This document shows, piece by piece, positions 26,015-51,815 of a DNA stretch of 64,000 nucleotides (positions are counted from its first letter, which is position 1; each line of letters opens with the position of its first letter). The notes below the pieces were generated by a model. The model saw only the letters and a list, made by a program, of their open reading frames with translations, searched no databases and was not told where the DNA came from. Made by a program: the position numbers and the translations under genes. Source of the stretch: Coturnix japonica (taxonomy: Eukaryota; Chordata; Aves; Galliformes; Phasianidae); assembly GCF_001577835.2 (NCBI RefSeq), contig NC_029547.1:65091227-65155226 (forward strand). The letters run 5' to 3'.

Positions 26015-26520
26015 ATTACAGCTTTGTTGTCCTTCTCTGAACACACTCAGTGTCTTTCCTTTAGTGAGGGTCCCAACACTGAACACAGTACTTGAATTGT
26101 GGCCTCAGCTTGACTGAGAACAGAGGGACAGTCCCTTCCCTGCTCCTGCTGACAACACTATTTCCAGGATGCCATTGACCTTCTCTGCGACCTGGGCACA
26201 CTGTTGACTCATGTTCAGCTGAGTGTGGACCAACAAGTGTCCATTTCTTCCACTCTGCCTCAAGCCTGTAGCATTGCCTGGAGTTGTTGTGGACAAATTG
26301 CAGGACCCAACAGCCTCACTGAACTTCATCCCACTAACCTCAGCCCAGCTATCCAGACTGTGCAGATCCTCCTGTAGGGCCTTTCTATCCCCAGGCAGGT
26401 TGACACATCCTTCCAACTTGGTGTCACCTACAAAGTTACTCCATTCCCATCCCCAGGTCATCAATAAAAACTTGAACAGGACAAGTACTGACTCCTGTTG
26501 GAAACCCGCTTGTATTTTCC
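26015..26520 (-). mobile_element. CR1 LINE fragment (RT tail), degraded
   Basis: A minus-oriented CR1 piece of about 0.5 kb. It reads through the Q-L-N-M-S-Q-Q-C-A-Q-V-A-E-K-V-N-G block, the W-A-E-V-S-G-M-K-F block and the D-L-P-G-D-R-K region of the reverse transcriptase. Both ends are lost, including the 3' terminal repeat. Substitutions and small gaps indicate an older insertion than the copies at 18047 and 28400. Confidence 0.85.
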
Positions 26521-26968
26521 CCTTTGCCATGTCCTAAGACAGGGCTGTTCGTACGCTTTGTGCCACAATGTGACAGCAGGTGTCAATCTCTCAGTCCAAT
26601 TGCTGGATTCATCTCAGCCTGACGACTTCCTCTTACAGCCTGGTCAGCTGCTCAAAAAGATCATAAAGCTGGGCAAACTTGCACTCATGACACCCTCCAG
26701 CTACCTCAGTCCCTTGGATTTCGTCCAGATTCTGGAGCTCCACAGAACCAAAGGTCTGGGCAGCTCTTTTACTCCTTGGGAAGTCCATCTGGATGCACAC
26801 ATCAGCCCAGAAAGGTTGTGGGTTTCTGTCTCAGCCTGTCTCTTGCACAGCTCCCTGTTTCACACTTTCACTGTATCCTCCCCATGTCCTGGATTCAGCC
26901 CAGACAGTGCTGATCTCACATTCATGAATGGTTGTTGGAGGAAGAGCTGCCACCATGGTGGTGGCTGA
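26498..26968 (+). other. Unrecognised 156-codon open frame next to a CR1
   Basis: The frame starts inside the antisense of the CR1 remnant and continues into unique sequence. The predicted peptide has no known motif, signal peptide or clear membrane segment. Starting inside a degraded repeat argues against a real gene. The unique part beyond 26540 could be the rest of an older unrecognised repeat. Confidence 0.12.
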
Positions 26969-28399
26969 ATGTGCCTGCAGCCACAGTCTGGACATGCCTG
27001 CTCTGATCACCCCTGCAATTATCTTTGCTCTGTAAGTGTGGAACAGATGCACACGGTGTCTCTATGCTGCATTGTCTCTCTGCTGTATTTTGTCACTGGC
27101 ATGAATTCAGAGTTTTATTGCAAATTCAGGTTTTGAAGGCATACCTGGATTTAGAAGTGGACTTGGGCACATCAGGTTCACTACAGGTGGTTCAAAAAAC
27201 GATGTGACTCACGCTGCAGTTCTGCATATTTGATTACTGACCACTGTGTTGCAGAGTAGTTTGCCCATGTTGCTCCTGAAAGGACTTTGGCAACAGCTGT
27301 TACAGTGCCAGAGTGAACTGCTTGGACACTCTTTAGCAAAAAAGAAGAGAGCCAAGCGAGGCACAGTGCCACGGTTTCAATTTTCATCCTGCTTCACCAA
27401 CAGCTGCTATACCAATAGACATCTGTAGTCACAGCTGAAGAGACTGCTCACTTATGGTGAAAGAAAAAGTGCACACAGGACAGGGCTCACTACCCAGTCA
27501 TGGTGAAGGCCTGTTAATGCTGTCAGGACCCTGACTGTCTTGAGGGGGTGGACTTACAACCTCATTATTTAATGCTGAGAGAAAGCCTGCATCCTTACGC
27601 TGCTGTATTTCTCCTGTCTATTTTTGTTCCTTTGGGAGGCATCAAAGCCTCAGAGATGATCTTATGGGGCTCATCTCTGGGAAGTTTCAGTAGAGCAACT
27701 GGAATCTGTAGTTTCCACAAGGTTTCTTGACAGCTTCAAACACAACGCAGAGGGCTTCTGTTCTGTTGGTGGTTTATCATACAGGATGAATAATATGCAA
27801 TGACAGTTATGCCCACAAAAGCCTAAGTGAGCCAGGTACTGTTTCAAAAGCCTATTGTTCCCTGAGGCCTACAAGGAACTGCTGGAGTTCCAGCTTCATG
27901 AGGTACATAAAGCTGTTCAGATAACTGGAACCTATTTCATGTATACATTTGGTCTACACTAAATTAACCTTTTGAGAAGGGGGTAGTTTGTGCTACAACT
28001 AACAGCCATCAGGAGACAGAACAGCTCAAAGGATGCTTTAAACCTCTGGGTCACTAGATCAAAACTAACTCACCCCAGGTCAAGTGTGAAACTGGAATTT
28101 ACCCGATGTATTTTGATGGCTGATGTGGAAGGAGCAGAAGGTGTTCCAGCTCCAGCCAGCACCTTCTCAGTAAGCTCTGCAGGCCAAACCGTGAACAATC
28201 AGCTCCAGGGACTGATCTGCTGTACCAGCCAGAGGATAATTCCTTGAGGTCAAGTTTGTAAAAGCACAAAAAGCACAAAAGTGTCAGAGCAGAAGAAATC
28301 TGCTGTTCTGTTACTCTTTTGACTGTGCTCCTTAACCAGGCAGACGTAAGGTTTCATCCTCTTTCTGAAAGAGAGCTTCATCTTTTAGTTTTCCTTTCA

Positions 28400-28760
28400 C
28401 ACACAGAATCACAGAATCACAGAATGACCCGGGTTGGAAGGGACCTCAAGGATCATGTAGTTCCAACCCCCTGCCTGGCAGGGCCACCAAACATACACCT
28501 TTACTAGATCAGGTTGCCCAGAGCCCCGTCCAACCTGGCCTTGAACACCTCCAAGGACGGGGCATCCACAACCTCCCTGGGCAGCCTGTTCCAGGGCCTA
28601 ACCACTCTCCTAGTAAAGAACTTCCCCCTAACATCTAACCTAAATCATCCCTCTTTCAACTTAAAACCATTTCCCCGTGTCCTGCTATTATCAGCCCTTT
28701 TGAAGAGTTTACTCCTCCCTGGGTGTAGGTCCATTCAGGTATTGAAAGATGCTCTTATTC
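28400..28760 (-). mobile_element. CR1 LINE 3' end, young copy B
   Basis: The minus-oriented CR1 3' end begins at the reversed terminal repeat (CACAGAATCACAGAATCACA), runs through the same blocks as copy A, and extends a little further 5' (GAAGAGTTTACTCCTCCCTG, TCCATTCAGGTATTGAAAG). By eye it is about 96-97 percent identical to copy A over the shared 283 bases. It ends roughly 300 bases before the ALDH7A1 CpG island. Confidence 0.95.
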
Positions 28761-29069
28761 AGTGTCCTTTATATACTTCCTTTACTCGAAAAAACTACTT
28801 GAATAATCTTTTCCCAAAGGGTGAATCATTTATAGCTGGTGCAAGTAACAGTGTGCAGTTGTGGGAATCAGAAGATAAATTACAGCAGTCTTGAGGTTTG
28901 TGGCATTTTCCTTTTAGAACGCGACAAGGCATTTAGATGTTAGCACCAGCGCTTACACCCAATTGATTCGGCCATTCAGAAAAGATTATGTTTACAAAAA
29001 CAAATTTAATTTCATTATAATCATTAAAGAATCACTGAATGATTGGCCTGAAAAGGGCTTTAAAGGGCA

Positions 29070-29221
29070 GCAGGCCTCAAGGCGGGGGGGGCTGCAGGGT
29101 GTCACACCGCCGACCGGCAGGGGGCGCTACCACGGGGGGCTACCAATCGGCGCGGGCTGCGTGGGGGCGGGCCCGGCCGCCATCGCGGCGTCGCCCCCCC
29201 AGCTGTGTGCGGCCGCTGGAC
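29070..29221 (+). promoter_or_regulatory. ALDH7A1 CpG-island promoter
   Basis: The G+C-rich, CpG-dense block starts abruptly near 29070 and continues through exon 1 to about 29480. It contains a CCAAT box at 29143-29147, an Sp1-type GC box (GGGGGCGGGCC) around 29163-29173, a YY1-like GCCGCCATC near 29177, and a CTCF-like site at 29114-29130. There is no TATA box. The start site most likely lies between the GC box and the ATG at 29222. The bases just upstream (29026-29066) resemble a degenerate CR1 3' end in reverse. Confidence 0.75.
29114..29130 (+). promoter_or_regulatory. CTCF-like binding site
   Basis: CCGGCAGGGGGCGCTAC matches the vertebrate CTCF core (CCAxCAGGGGGCGCT) at all positions but one near its 5' edge. 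It lies about 92 bases upstream of the ALDH7A1 ATG, inside the CpG island. Binding depends on methylation and cannot be confirmed from sequence. Confidence 0.6.
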
Positions 29222-44095
<14,874 letters not shown>

Positions 44096-44556
44096 CAACC
44101 TTATGGATGGCTGTGCCAGGAACTCTCCTAGCATTTCAAAACGCTGTACCTTCTAAAACTCGTGGTGAGGAAACTGGTCTGAAATTCAGCTACTGCAATG
44201 CTGATTCTGTCAGAAAATCAGATACTCTAAAAAATTGTTTGACTTCTAATGTATGAAATCACTGCTTTAGTCTTCAGATATGAAATTCTGAAGACTGAAT
44301 TCCTTGGGAAGAAGGGAAAGTGACTGGAGTTAATAAACTTGGATTGAGGTGGCCTAGATAATCTTCTGTTGCCTTATCACTGTCCTTCACTGTCTCTGTT
44401 TCTTGCCTCCCTACTATTTCCTGTTATTTTTCCATTTGGTAGGTCTGTGCTTCACACTACACATTGAGTTTCATACAGATGCCTGGTGCTGTGGGGATAG
44501 ACAGTACAGACCTATTTTTCAATGCATAAATAAACTTACATTTTGTGAAATCTCTT
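44096..44556 (+). other. ALDH7A1: ALDH7A1 3' UTR with two poly(A) signals
   Basis: After the TAG stop at 44093-44095 there are two AATAAA hexamers, at 44332-44337 and 44529-44534. Either would give a short 3' UTR of about 0.26 or 0.46 kb, which fits this gene family. The second is followed by GT/T-rich sequence (TTTATTTTTTTTGCTC) that could act as a downstream element. Use of both would give two mRNA lengths. Confidence 0.65.
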
Positions 44557-45407
44557 GGGCTTCTAAGTTTATTTTTTTTGCTCATTGTTTTGGAGCAGGA
44601 GCGTTCAGCAGGCTGGCCATTTTCACACTGAGCTGACAGCTAGGAGAAATGTCATTGGGCTAAATGGACCACTTCAGTTTTCCTGTCTCTCCTTCAGAAA
44701 GGAAACTTCAACTCCGTATGTTGGGAGGTAACAGATAAGATCAAGAGGTGCTGCAGGCTTTTGTAAACATCTCTACAGCTAGGAGAATTCAGTGTTGGTT
44801 GTCAGGGTCCTTGCAACACCCTGGGGTCAAACAAGCTTAAGAACTGGTTATGCAATGAGGAGGGAGAACTCTTTGAGCAAGGATTCCCCAGGGAAATGTT
44901 TATATCCCACTTCAAATAAGTGGAATTTTCTCATGGAGGCTGAAGGCTGTAGCCATGGGGAATGCAGCTCAGAATGCAAGACGAAGAGAGGCATGGCACT
45001 ACTAGGCTGCTTCTTTCCACTGAGTAACTTCAGAGATTGCTGTGACAGAGTATCTGTAAACAACAAAAAACATTTATTTTTGTCTCAGATTCTAGGATTT
45101 CTTTCTAATTTGGCTATAGTTATACCTTGATCCTAAGATCTGACAACAGCAACACCCAAAAAAGAAAAAGAAGTAGAACCTGTAGGTTGAGATAAAACTA
45201 CTTACTAAGATAGAAAAAAGGAAAAGGATAGCAGCTAGGACTATATATGTGTGTGTATATGCCTACAGATGTAGATGTAGAAGTGATGCACAAGCAATTG
45301 ACCACCACTCCCCAACTAGCTAGTGCTTGAGTAGCAGAAGTGAAGAACTCCCACCTCCTTCAGGACTCCTTCCACATGATGCTATGTGGTATGAAACATC
45401 CCTTTTT

Positions 45408-45515
45408 TGAAGGAATAGGGATTGTTCAGCCTGGAAATGCAAAGGCTGTAGGGAAACCTCATTGCAGCCTTCCAGTATTTAAAGGAGGTTTATAAGCATG
45501 AGAGAAATTCTTATT
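45408..45515 (+). mobile_element. CR1 LINE fragment
   Basis: AATAGGGATTGTTCAGCCTG followed by GAAACCTCATTGCAGCCTTC and CAGTATTTAAAGGAGG matches the CR1 segment just past the reverse transcriptase (L-F-S-L-E-x-x-x, then the A-A-F-Q-Y-L-K-G block). It is plus-oriented with both ends missing. Confidence 0.8.
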
Positions 45516-46391
45516 AGAACCACTTTTTGAGTAGCTCTGCAGAGGACTCCCAGCGTCTAATACTTTTCTAAGTACTCCTGCATATGATAAATAACCCCAC
45601 TTTATGCAGACAGATAACAGATTCTCTCTGTGAGTAGGTTGTGATTTCAGACCGAGTTGTGCTGAGTGTACAAATCATGTTTCAATAGGCCATGATATCT
45701 GTATTGACATTTGATTTCTTCTACAGCATTGCTGCCGATAATGGTAACATTTATTCTGCTTTCCAAGCAATTCATGTCTTGGAGCCACTGGTGTATGCAA
45801 CATAATGGAACTTGCAGTTATAATACAGATTCTCCCAGCGTCTTCCACGGTTGCAAAAATGTAATTACTTTTTAGTGTGTAACAGCCGTGAATAACAAGT
45901 GTTAAATGACACACGATCAATAATTCATTTATTAGCACAGTATTGCTTACCATGCAATGATATTGACAGGAACACTTGCAAGGAACATTTTTTTGGCTAT
46001 ATCACTTTTAACCCAGGAGGGCAGGGACTACTTTTACAATGCCTTGTATTCTGAAATATATTTCCTCCCACCTGAGGAAAGCATGCTGTAAATTGCTGTA
46101 TATCTCATGTTTGTAAACAACTGGATTGACTGCAATCCTTCATAAACTTCCTTGACCACCAAAGTGCTTTTTTATGTGAAAGAATGCAATCCTGTTCTTC
46201 CACAGGTCTCTTATATTTCAGCACAACTGTAACCATTAATTCTTGGTCGGGAATTAAATCCACTTTATTCTGTAAATGGCTCAGGTGGTTGATGCAGTTC
46301 TTATACAACTCTTTAACTCTGAGAGACAAAAATAATACTGTTCCAGCCAAATACTGACCTCCAGGGGATAACAAATTATCCAAGGAATACA

Positions 46392-46456
46392 TTGGTGGCT
46401 CTGAAAGTATTGCCTTCTATTTATTTCCATAGGAACTACAACAGATACAAAGAGTT
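46392..46456 (-). mobile_element. Mariner-type transposon end
   Basis: TGGCTCTGAAAGTATTGCCT continues into TCTATTTATTTCCATAGGAA and ACTACAACAGATACAAAGAG. This is the 3' terminal repeat and adjacent UTR of the same Galluhop-like family, read in reverse. The rest of the element was not recognised. Confidence 0.6.
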
Positions 46457-48776
46457 TAGTAGTTTAATAGTCAGAGACGTGGAAGAAAGTCATTCAAAAA
46501 GCCCAGCCTCTCCTGTGGTTAAGGGCATGACTCACGTTACTGGCAGTAAAATCCTACGTTAGCAACTCCTGTCTTATTAGTGACCTCGTGAAAGAAACTG
46601 GCTGGTTGCATAAAACTCAGGGGAACCTGGAAATCCACCGATGCTGCAACAGAGGTATGAGTAGACACTTTTTGCTCATATTCATTCTATTACATGTGCC
46701 CTTACTAAGCCAACCAGACACGGTTAGTAAAATCTTTGCCTTTTTTTCCCCACCAATCAGCAGTATTGATAGGAGCATGCTGGCAGCAGGTTGCATAGTG
46801 CTGCTTCTCTGGTGTTGCAATTTGCTCTGCTGCCAAAAGCCAGAAGCCACAGTTGGCTCAGACCTCTGCTCCAATTCGTGCTTTAATTGCTCTGCTGTGT
46901 GTTATGTAATCATATGTGAAGCAAAGGGTGTGATCTCAGAGTCCAACCAAAGACTGTCACAATGGTCATCCTGACCATTCCTTGACTATAAAGAGATGAG
47001 ACAGTCCAGACTGCTATTTACTTATTGCTGAGGTAGGTTTTCAATCTATTTCCTTGATAAGGATGCCAATTCTTTTTATTTCGAGACTGATGGCTATTTC
47101 AAGGCTATTTCAAATAATAAAAGATTGCTCAAATAGCATTCAAAACTTTTGCAGCACAGTTCACCTTTAGTCCTGGCAAGGTTTGTAGGAATACTGCAGT
47201 TCTCCATCATTAAGCATCAAGTATACGAGCTCATTTACCTAGGCAACTGATGAGCCTGGTTCAGTTTAAGGACAGGTCTCCTCTTTGAGGTTTCCTACCG
47301 ATGGGACCAGTGTGGGATGAGCACTAATGAGTACCTTTGCTCACCTGTCATTTAATAGATGAAAGCACACTCTTGCTTAATCAGCACCTTGATTCTGTTC
47401 CAAGCCTTAATTCAGAAGGACTGGGATCCAGATAATGAATTGGAAGACTCTTTGGCTTGCTTATCTAATGTCAAAGCTGCTATTTAAAAAAAAATAATTT
47501 AAAAAAAGAGATTATGTAAATAAGTTGCCTTGAGTGATTATCAATTCTGTGAATGCTTTATATTAATTATATATAAGGTGATGAAAATGTTAGCAGTGAT
47601 AAATTAAATATCCTGTAGAACACCAGGTACTTGTCTGTGTGGTTGTCATGTAAAACCACAGCCAGCTCTGAACACTCTGGTTTCTTTACTTCTAACCCAA
47701 ATACAACAGCCTTGGTTTCATTAGTTAGACTTCAAACCACAAGTTGGTTTCATGGATGGAGCTACTGCAGTGGCCAAAGAAAGTACAGAAGCAGAAATGT
47801 GCCAAGGGACTTGGATGAGAAGCCTGGAAGATGTGTTTTCCACAATGAGGAATCTGGAGTTTTTCAGATGAGCAAATTGCAATTATCATTGACCAGAAAG
47901 AGCGTCTGTCCATCTCCAAGTCAGCCAACATCAATTCCTGCACATTAGTTGTATCACTTACTTAGAATCGTTTTATGGGAAAGCAAATAAAGGACCTATT
48001 ATCTTCATTTGTGTATCATAAACCACTGTCATAAAACAATCATTATTCATGTGATTAATCTGTGCAAGAGGGTTCATGGTTCACTAGGTATGTTGTAGAA
48101 ATAGCACAGGCTGACTTTTTTCTCACGTTGCTTCTGTGCCAGCATGCAGCCACGTACGCACATTGCCACACTAGGAAGCTGAAAGCCTGAGGAAGATTCA
48201 GAGCTACGTATTGCCCTGAGTGACAGGTCCAGCATGTAGGGTGATAACTAAGTTAATCATTACCTTTTCTTCTTCGAAGGACTTCTTCTTTGTTTATGTG
48301 TAGATAGGGCGAAGAGCTGGCTTTTGATCTTTTATTTGAGAGCACATATGTGTGATTTTCCTTTAATCTCTTGCTCAGTGCTGCTAAAATGTGGAAAATT
48401 ACCTTCACAGTATCATTAAGTAAGAACAGCTGTTAATAGAGGCCTTTCTTGTATGGTGCCAAAGACTAACGAATCCTTGTTACTGAGCTCAGTATGGAAC
48501 ATCTCACTTTCAGAACAGGATGCTCTTCGTATATCATCACACATGAACTTGCTGTTTGTTAAATAATCATGGAAAAACGTACTTTTTCAACCATAAGAGC
48601 ACAACACACTTCTAGGCACTGATGAAATTAAGTCAGTACAGAAACTGTTAAAGTGATTTTTGCAAAGCATGTGTCGCTTTAACAGTGGAGATCTGAAATA
48701 TTACTCTAGTCTTTGTATCAGACAATCTAGTTCAGGGAAGGCTTTGCTAACATACAGCTGCCTTGAATTCCTTCCA

Positions 48777-49262
48777 TAAGGCCAAGTGCCAGGAGCTGCA
48801 GTTGAATCACAGTAACACCAGGCAGTAGCAGAAGATTGGGGATGAATGGTTGGAAAACTGCTTTGTAGAAAGGGACCTGGGAATGCTGGCTGACAGCAGA
48901 GCACCCAAGGGCAGCCAGGACTGTGTCAGAAAAAACATGGCCGGGAGGATCAAGGAAAGAAATGTCACCTGGGACATGGAACTGGGTTGTCTGCATCCTT
49001 AAGGTGCACCAGGGGAGTTTTAGATCATGTATGAGGATGAATTTCTTCATGGAGAGGGTGGTCAGGCATTGGAAAGGGCTGCACTGGGAAATGGTGCAGC
49101 CCTCACCCCTGCTATCTACCCCTGTAGATATGGCACTTTGGGATATGGCTCATCGGTGAGTTTGAAATGTGCTTTATTGATGGGATTTGGTAGTGTTGGG
49201 TGATGGTCAGGCTTGATGATCTCAAGAGTCATTCCAACCTAAACAACTGTGTGATTCCATGC
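48777..49262 (+). mobile_element. CR1 LINE, degraded, to the 3' end
   Basis: A plus-oriented CR1 with an AAGGCCAAGTGCCAGGAGCT-type block, GAAAGGGACCTGGGAATGCT, GAATTTCTTCATGGAGAGGG, GGTCAGGCATTGGAAAGGGC and a terminal CAACTGTGTGATTCCATG. An internal deletion removes most of the region between the RT tail and the 3' UTR. It is an old, dead copy. Confidence 0.85.
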
Positions 49263-50399
49263 TTCTCATTGGAAACCTGAGGGTCAATAAAAGAAGGTCA
49301 AAATAGAAAAAAAGTATGTATTTATCCCTGAAAGGTCTGTATTTTGGGTGGGAATATTTATGATGATAGGCATATTAGCATTAATTTTTAGTGCATAAAT
49401 AGCCAGCTTTTTCATCACATTCATTGCACGTCACACCTGCTCTGTCAAGGCAAAACCTCACGTATCCTTTGCCATAGCAGCCCACAGGCAGCTGCAGGTG
49501 AACCAGCTGAGACACCACCTTCAAAGGCCTGGAAAGCACCAGCCCAGAGGTTTATTTAGTGTTGATCAGCTGACTGTTAGCTTGTAAGTCTGGAAGCGAA
49601 AGTGCAGGTGTAAAAGGAAACTGGGAGCATCACTTCGTAACTGCATGCACAGTCAGCTGAAAGCAGTGACGGTACTGAAATCAATCACACACACATGAAA
49701 CCATTTGTATTCTTTGCAAACGCTAATCAAGCTGCTGCCCTTTGTGTTCTGCTGTGAAGGGCCTCTAACATTGGCTTTCCTTGCAGAGCAAACTTCACAT
49801 GTAGGAAAATAAGGAGTGAGGTTACAAACTGAAGAACTAAGGAAAGGCTGCCACATACAAAGACCTGGTGAGCTGAGATGACCAGACTCAAAAGCTCTAA
49901 CTGCTGCTTCTTCCACTGGACTGCAGTTTGCTTCTTCCCCCTATGAGACACTGCTTGCACACCTTTGTCCAGACTCACCTCCCCTGGCATGCAGCCATAC
50001 AGGCTGAAGGGCAGCCCCTACCTTGGATTACTCTTTCACCTCTACAATCATTCTGTTTGCTTACGGCTGGTGATAAGCCTGCCTACAGGCTTAGCCTGTC
50101 TGCTTTATGTAATACTCTCTCATTTTTTTATAGAGCAAAGCACGAGCAATAAGCTAATTCAGACCAGCTGATGGGTGTAATTAAATTACCTAAGCACTCC
50201 TTTGACAGAAGTGACTTGTGACCTCAATTTTCAGTGCACCATAAATAGAACCACAGCCTCTATGTTGAAACAGACAGAAGAGATCTTACAGATTTATAAC
50301 CAGAGTTCTACACATACTTTGCACTGTGAAGAGTAAATCTACTCAGATCATGAGGATCATGTTAGACTAAAACTGATGGATGGAAGTAGCATGATACAA

Positions 50400-50612
50400 A
50401 TCACAGAATCATGGAATGGCCTGGGTTGAAAAGGACTACAGTGCTCATCCAGTTCCAACCCCCTGCTATGTGCAGGGTCACCAACCACCAGCCCAGGCTG
50501 CCCAGAGCCACATCCAGCCTGGCCTTGAATGCCTGCAGGGATGGGGCATCCACAGCCTCCTTGGGCAACCTGTTCCAGTGCGTCACCACCTTGTGTGAAA
50601 AACTTCCTCCTA
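50400..50612 (-). mobile_element. CR1 LINE 3' end beside the GRAMD2B poly(A) site
   Basis: A minus-oriented CR1 3' end, from the reversed tail (AATCACAGAATCATGGAATG) through [20 protein letters not shown] up to the 5' truncation near 50612. It belongs to the same subfamily as the copy ending at 14605. It lies in the same orientation as GRAMD2B, with its truncated 5' end about 35 bases past the poly(A) hexamer. Confidence 0.93.
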
Positions 50613-50624
50613 AGTCACAGCACT

Positions 50625-51815
50625 GAGTTGCTTGTTTCAAAAAAGTTTATTTAAACAAAGTAAGGTACATTTCACAGAAATGGTTATAAAATGCAGAGCA
50701 TATATAAACAGTTATATTGCATATACAAGTGGTCGTTAACCTAAATATTGCTTTTTCAGATGAACCACCCTGCTCTGTGAATCAGAAAGCTAAAAAAAAA
50801 TCCAAAAGAGTTATCCCATTAGGTAAGGTGAAAAAATACTGTGATATAACAAAGCAGACGTCCACCTTTTCTTTCAGTTTAACAACATGGCAATAAAAAT
50901 AATTTCAGTAATTTCTATTATGTGGAAATATCTGTTCCATATCAGGACTAGACTTATATAAACCGGAATATGAAATATACTTTCTTAGCCAACCAAGACT
51001 CCATGCAGGTCTAAGGAAAGCTAGCTGAGATCTCCACACTGATAAATTAACTTAAAGGACAGAGACTTAATGAGCTGGCAGGAAAAACAGCTGGTTTTCC
51101 GGACAGACATGTCATGCCCATAATGTTATTCACAAGCAACTTAATGCTGAGTTGGCAAGTTCACACATATTTCAAGCTTGACTTTGATGTACGATGAATC
51201 CCCAGTAGAAATGGACTTTATGCTCAGCAGAGATACAGTGCCACAGAGCATGGAATTGAGCCTTTTTGCAGCACCTGAGAGCCCGAGCAGACATCAAACA
51301 TTCAGCACTCCACAGAATCAAACCCAGAGGTGTTTGGTTTTAATCTTTGGGATGATAGGATAGAATGAAAAAAGCACAGCCCTGATCCATAGCCACGGTT
51401 GTGAGACACACCAGGTCATTCACACAACACGCCAGCATACGAATTGTGCCTGAATTTCTTATTTACAAGTACATGAAAAGAGGCAGAAAAGAAAGGCTGA
51501 GGTAAAAGGAGTTGCATCAGGTTTGCACTGGTGCAAGGAAAATCAAACAAACTGTAAAATCCATTAATTACTTCACACAGAACAAAGAAGGGAAACAAAA
51601 CAAAACAAAAAAAAACCCCTTATTTTGAAAACATGCACACAAATGTAGCTGTTGAACAATAAAATGACTTTCTGTGTTGTGACATGAGCATCAGCAGTTT
51701 AACCTTGGCTTGGACTGAAAATAAAGAAGCTTGAACTCTGTCCAGCAGAGCTCCTTTGGATCTGTTTGTCAAGCGGGATGAATGAAGTCTGAAGCAGTCC
51801 AAGAGCACAAACATT
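50625..51815 (-). other. GRAMD2B: GRAMD2B 3' untranslated region
   Basis: About 1.2 kb between the stop at 51816-51818 and the poly(A) hexamer at 50646. It is A/T-rich, contains no recognised repeat and has no long conserved frame. The boundary rests on the hexamer. Confidence 0.6.
50646..50651 (-). promoter_or_regulatory. GRAMD2B poly(A) signal (AATAAA)
   Basis: TTTATT on the plus strand gives AATAAA for the minus-strand GRAMD2B transcript, 1165 bases past its stop. Cleavage would fall near 50620-50635, just before the CR1 junction. No better hexamer was noticed closer to the stop. Confidence 0.55.

Larger units (their letters stand above)
17761..29069. other. Gene-free gap between FEM1C and ALDH7A1
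   Basis: About 11.3 kb lie between the divergent genes. I recognised no conserved exon on either strand. The contents are two near-identical CR1 3' ends (18047 and 28400), an older CR1 piece (26015-26520), a mariner end (24484) and an ATT microsatellite (19500). Two longer open frames (18994-19683 and 26498-26968) show no known motif and are listed separately. Local G+C rises to promoter-like values only at the two ends. Confidence 0.6.
44557..50610. other. Gene-free gap between ALDH7A1 and GRAMD2B
   Basis: About 6 kb between the converging genes. No coding exon was recognised on either strand. Open frames reach at most 128 codons (46588-46974) without a motif. Recognised content is CR1 scraps at 45408-45515, 48777-49262 and 50400-50612, and a mariner end at 46392-46456. 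Short T/A-rich runs lie near 47481-47510. Confidence 0.6.

Noticed and set aside
29039-29221. In-frame ATG at 29039 that would extend ALDH7A1 by 61 residues
   Set aside because: The extension lies in the promoter and a CR1-like scrap. Its peptide ([10 protein letters not shown]...) has no counterpart in known ALDH7A1. The human protein lines up with the ATG at 29222, so the open frame is a CpG-island effect.
50401-50640. 79-codon minus-strand frame with T-H-W-N-R-L-P-K
   Set aside because: This is the CR1 3' region, whose translation recurs in many bird contigs. It is not part of GRAMD2B.
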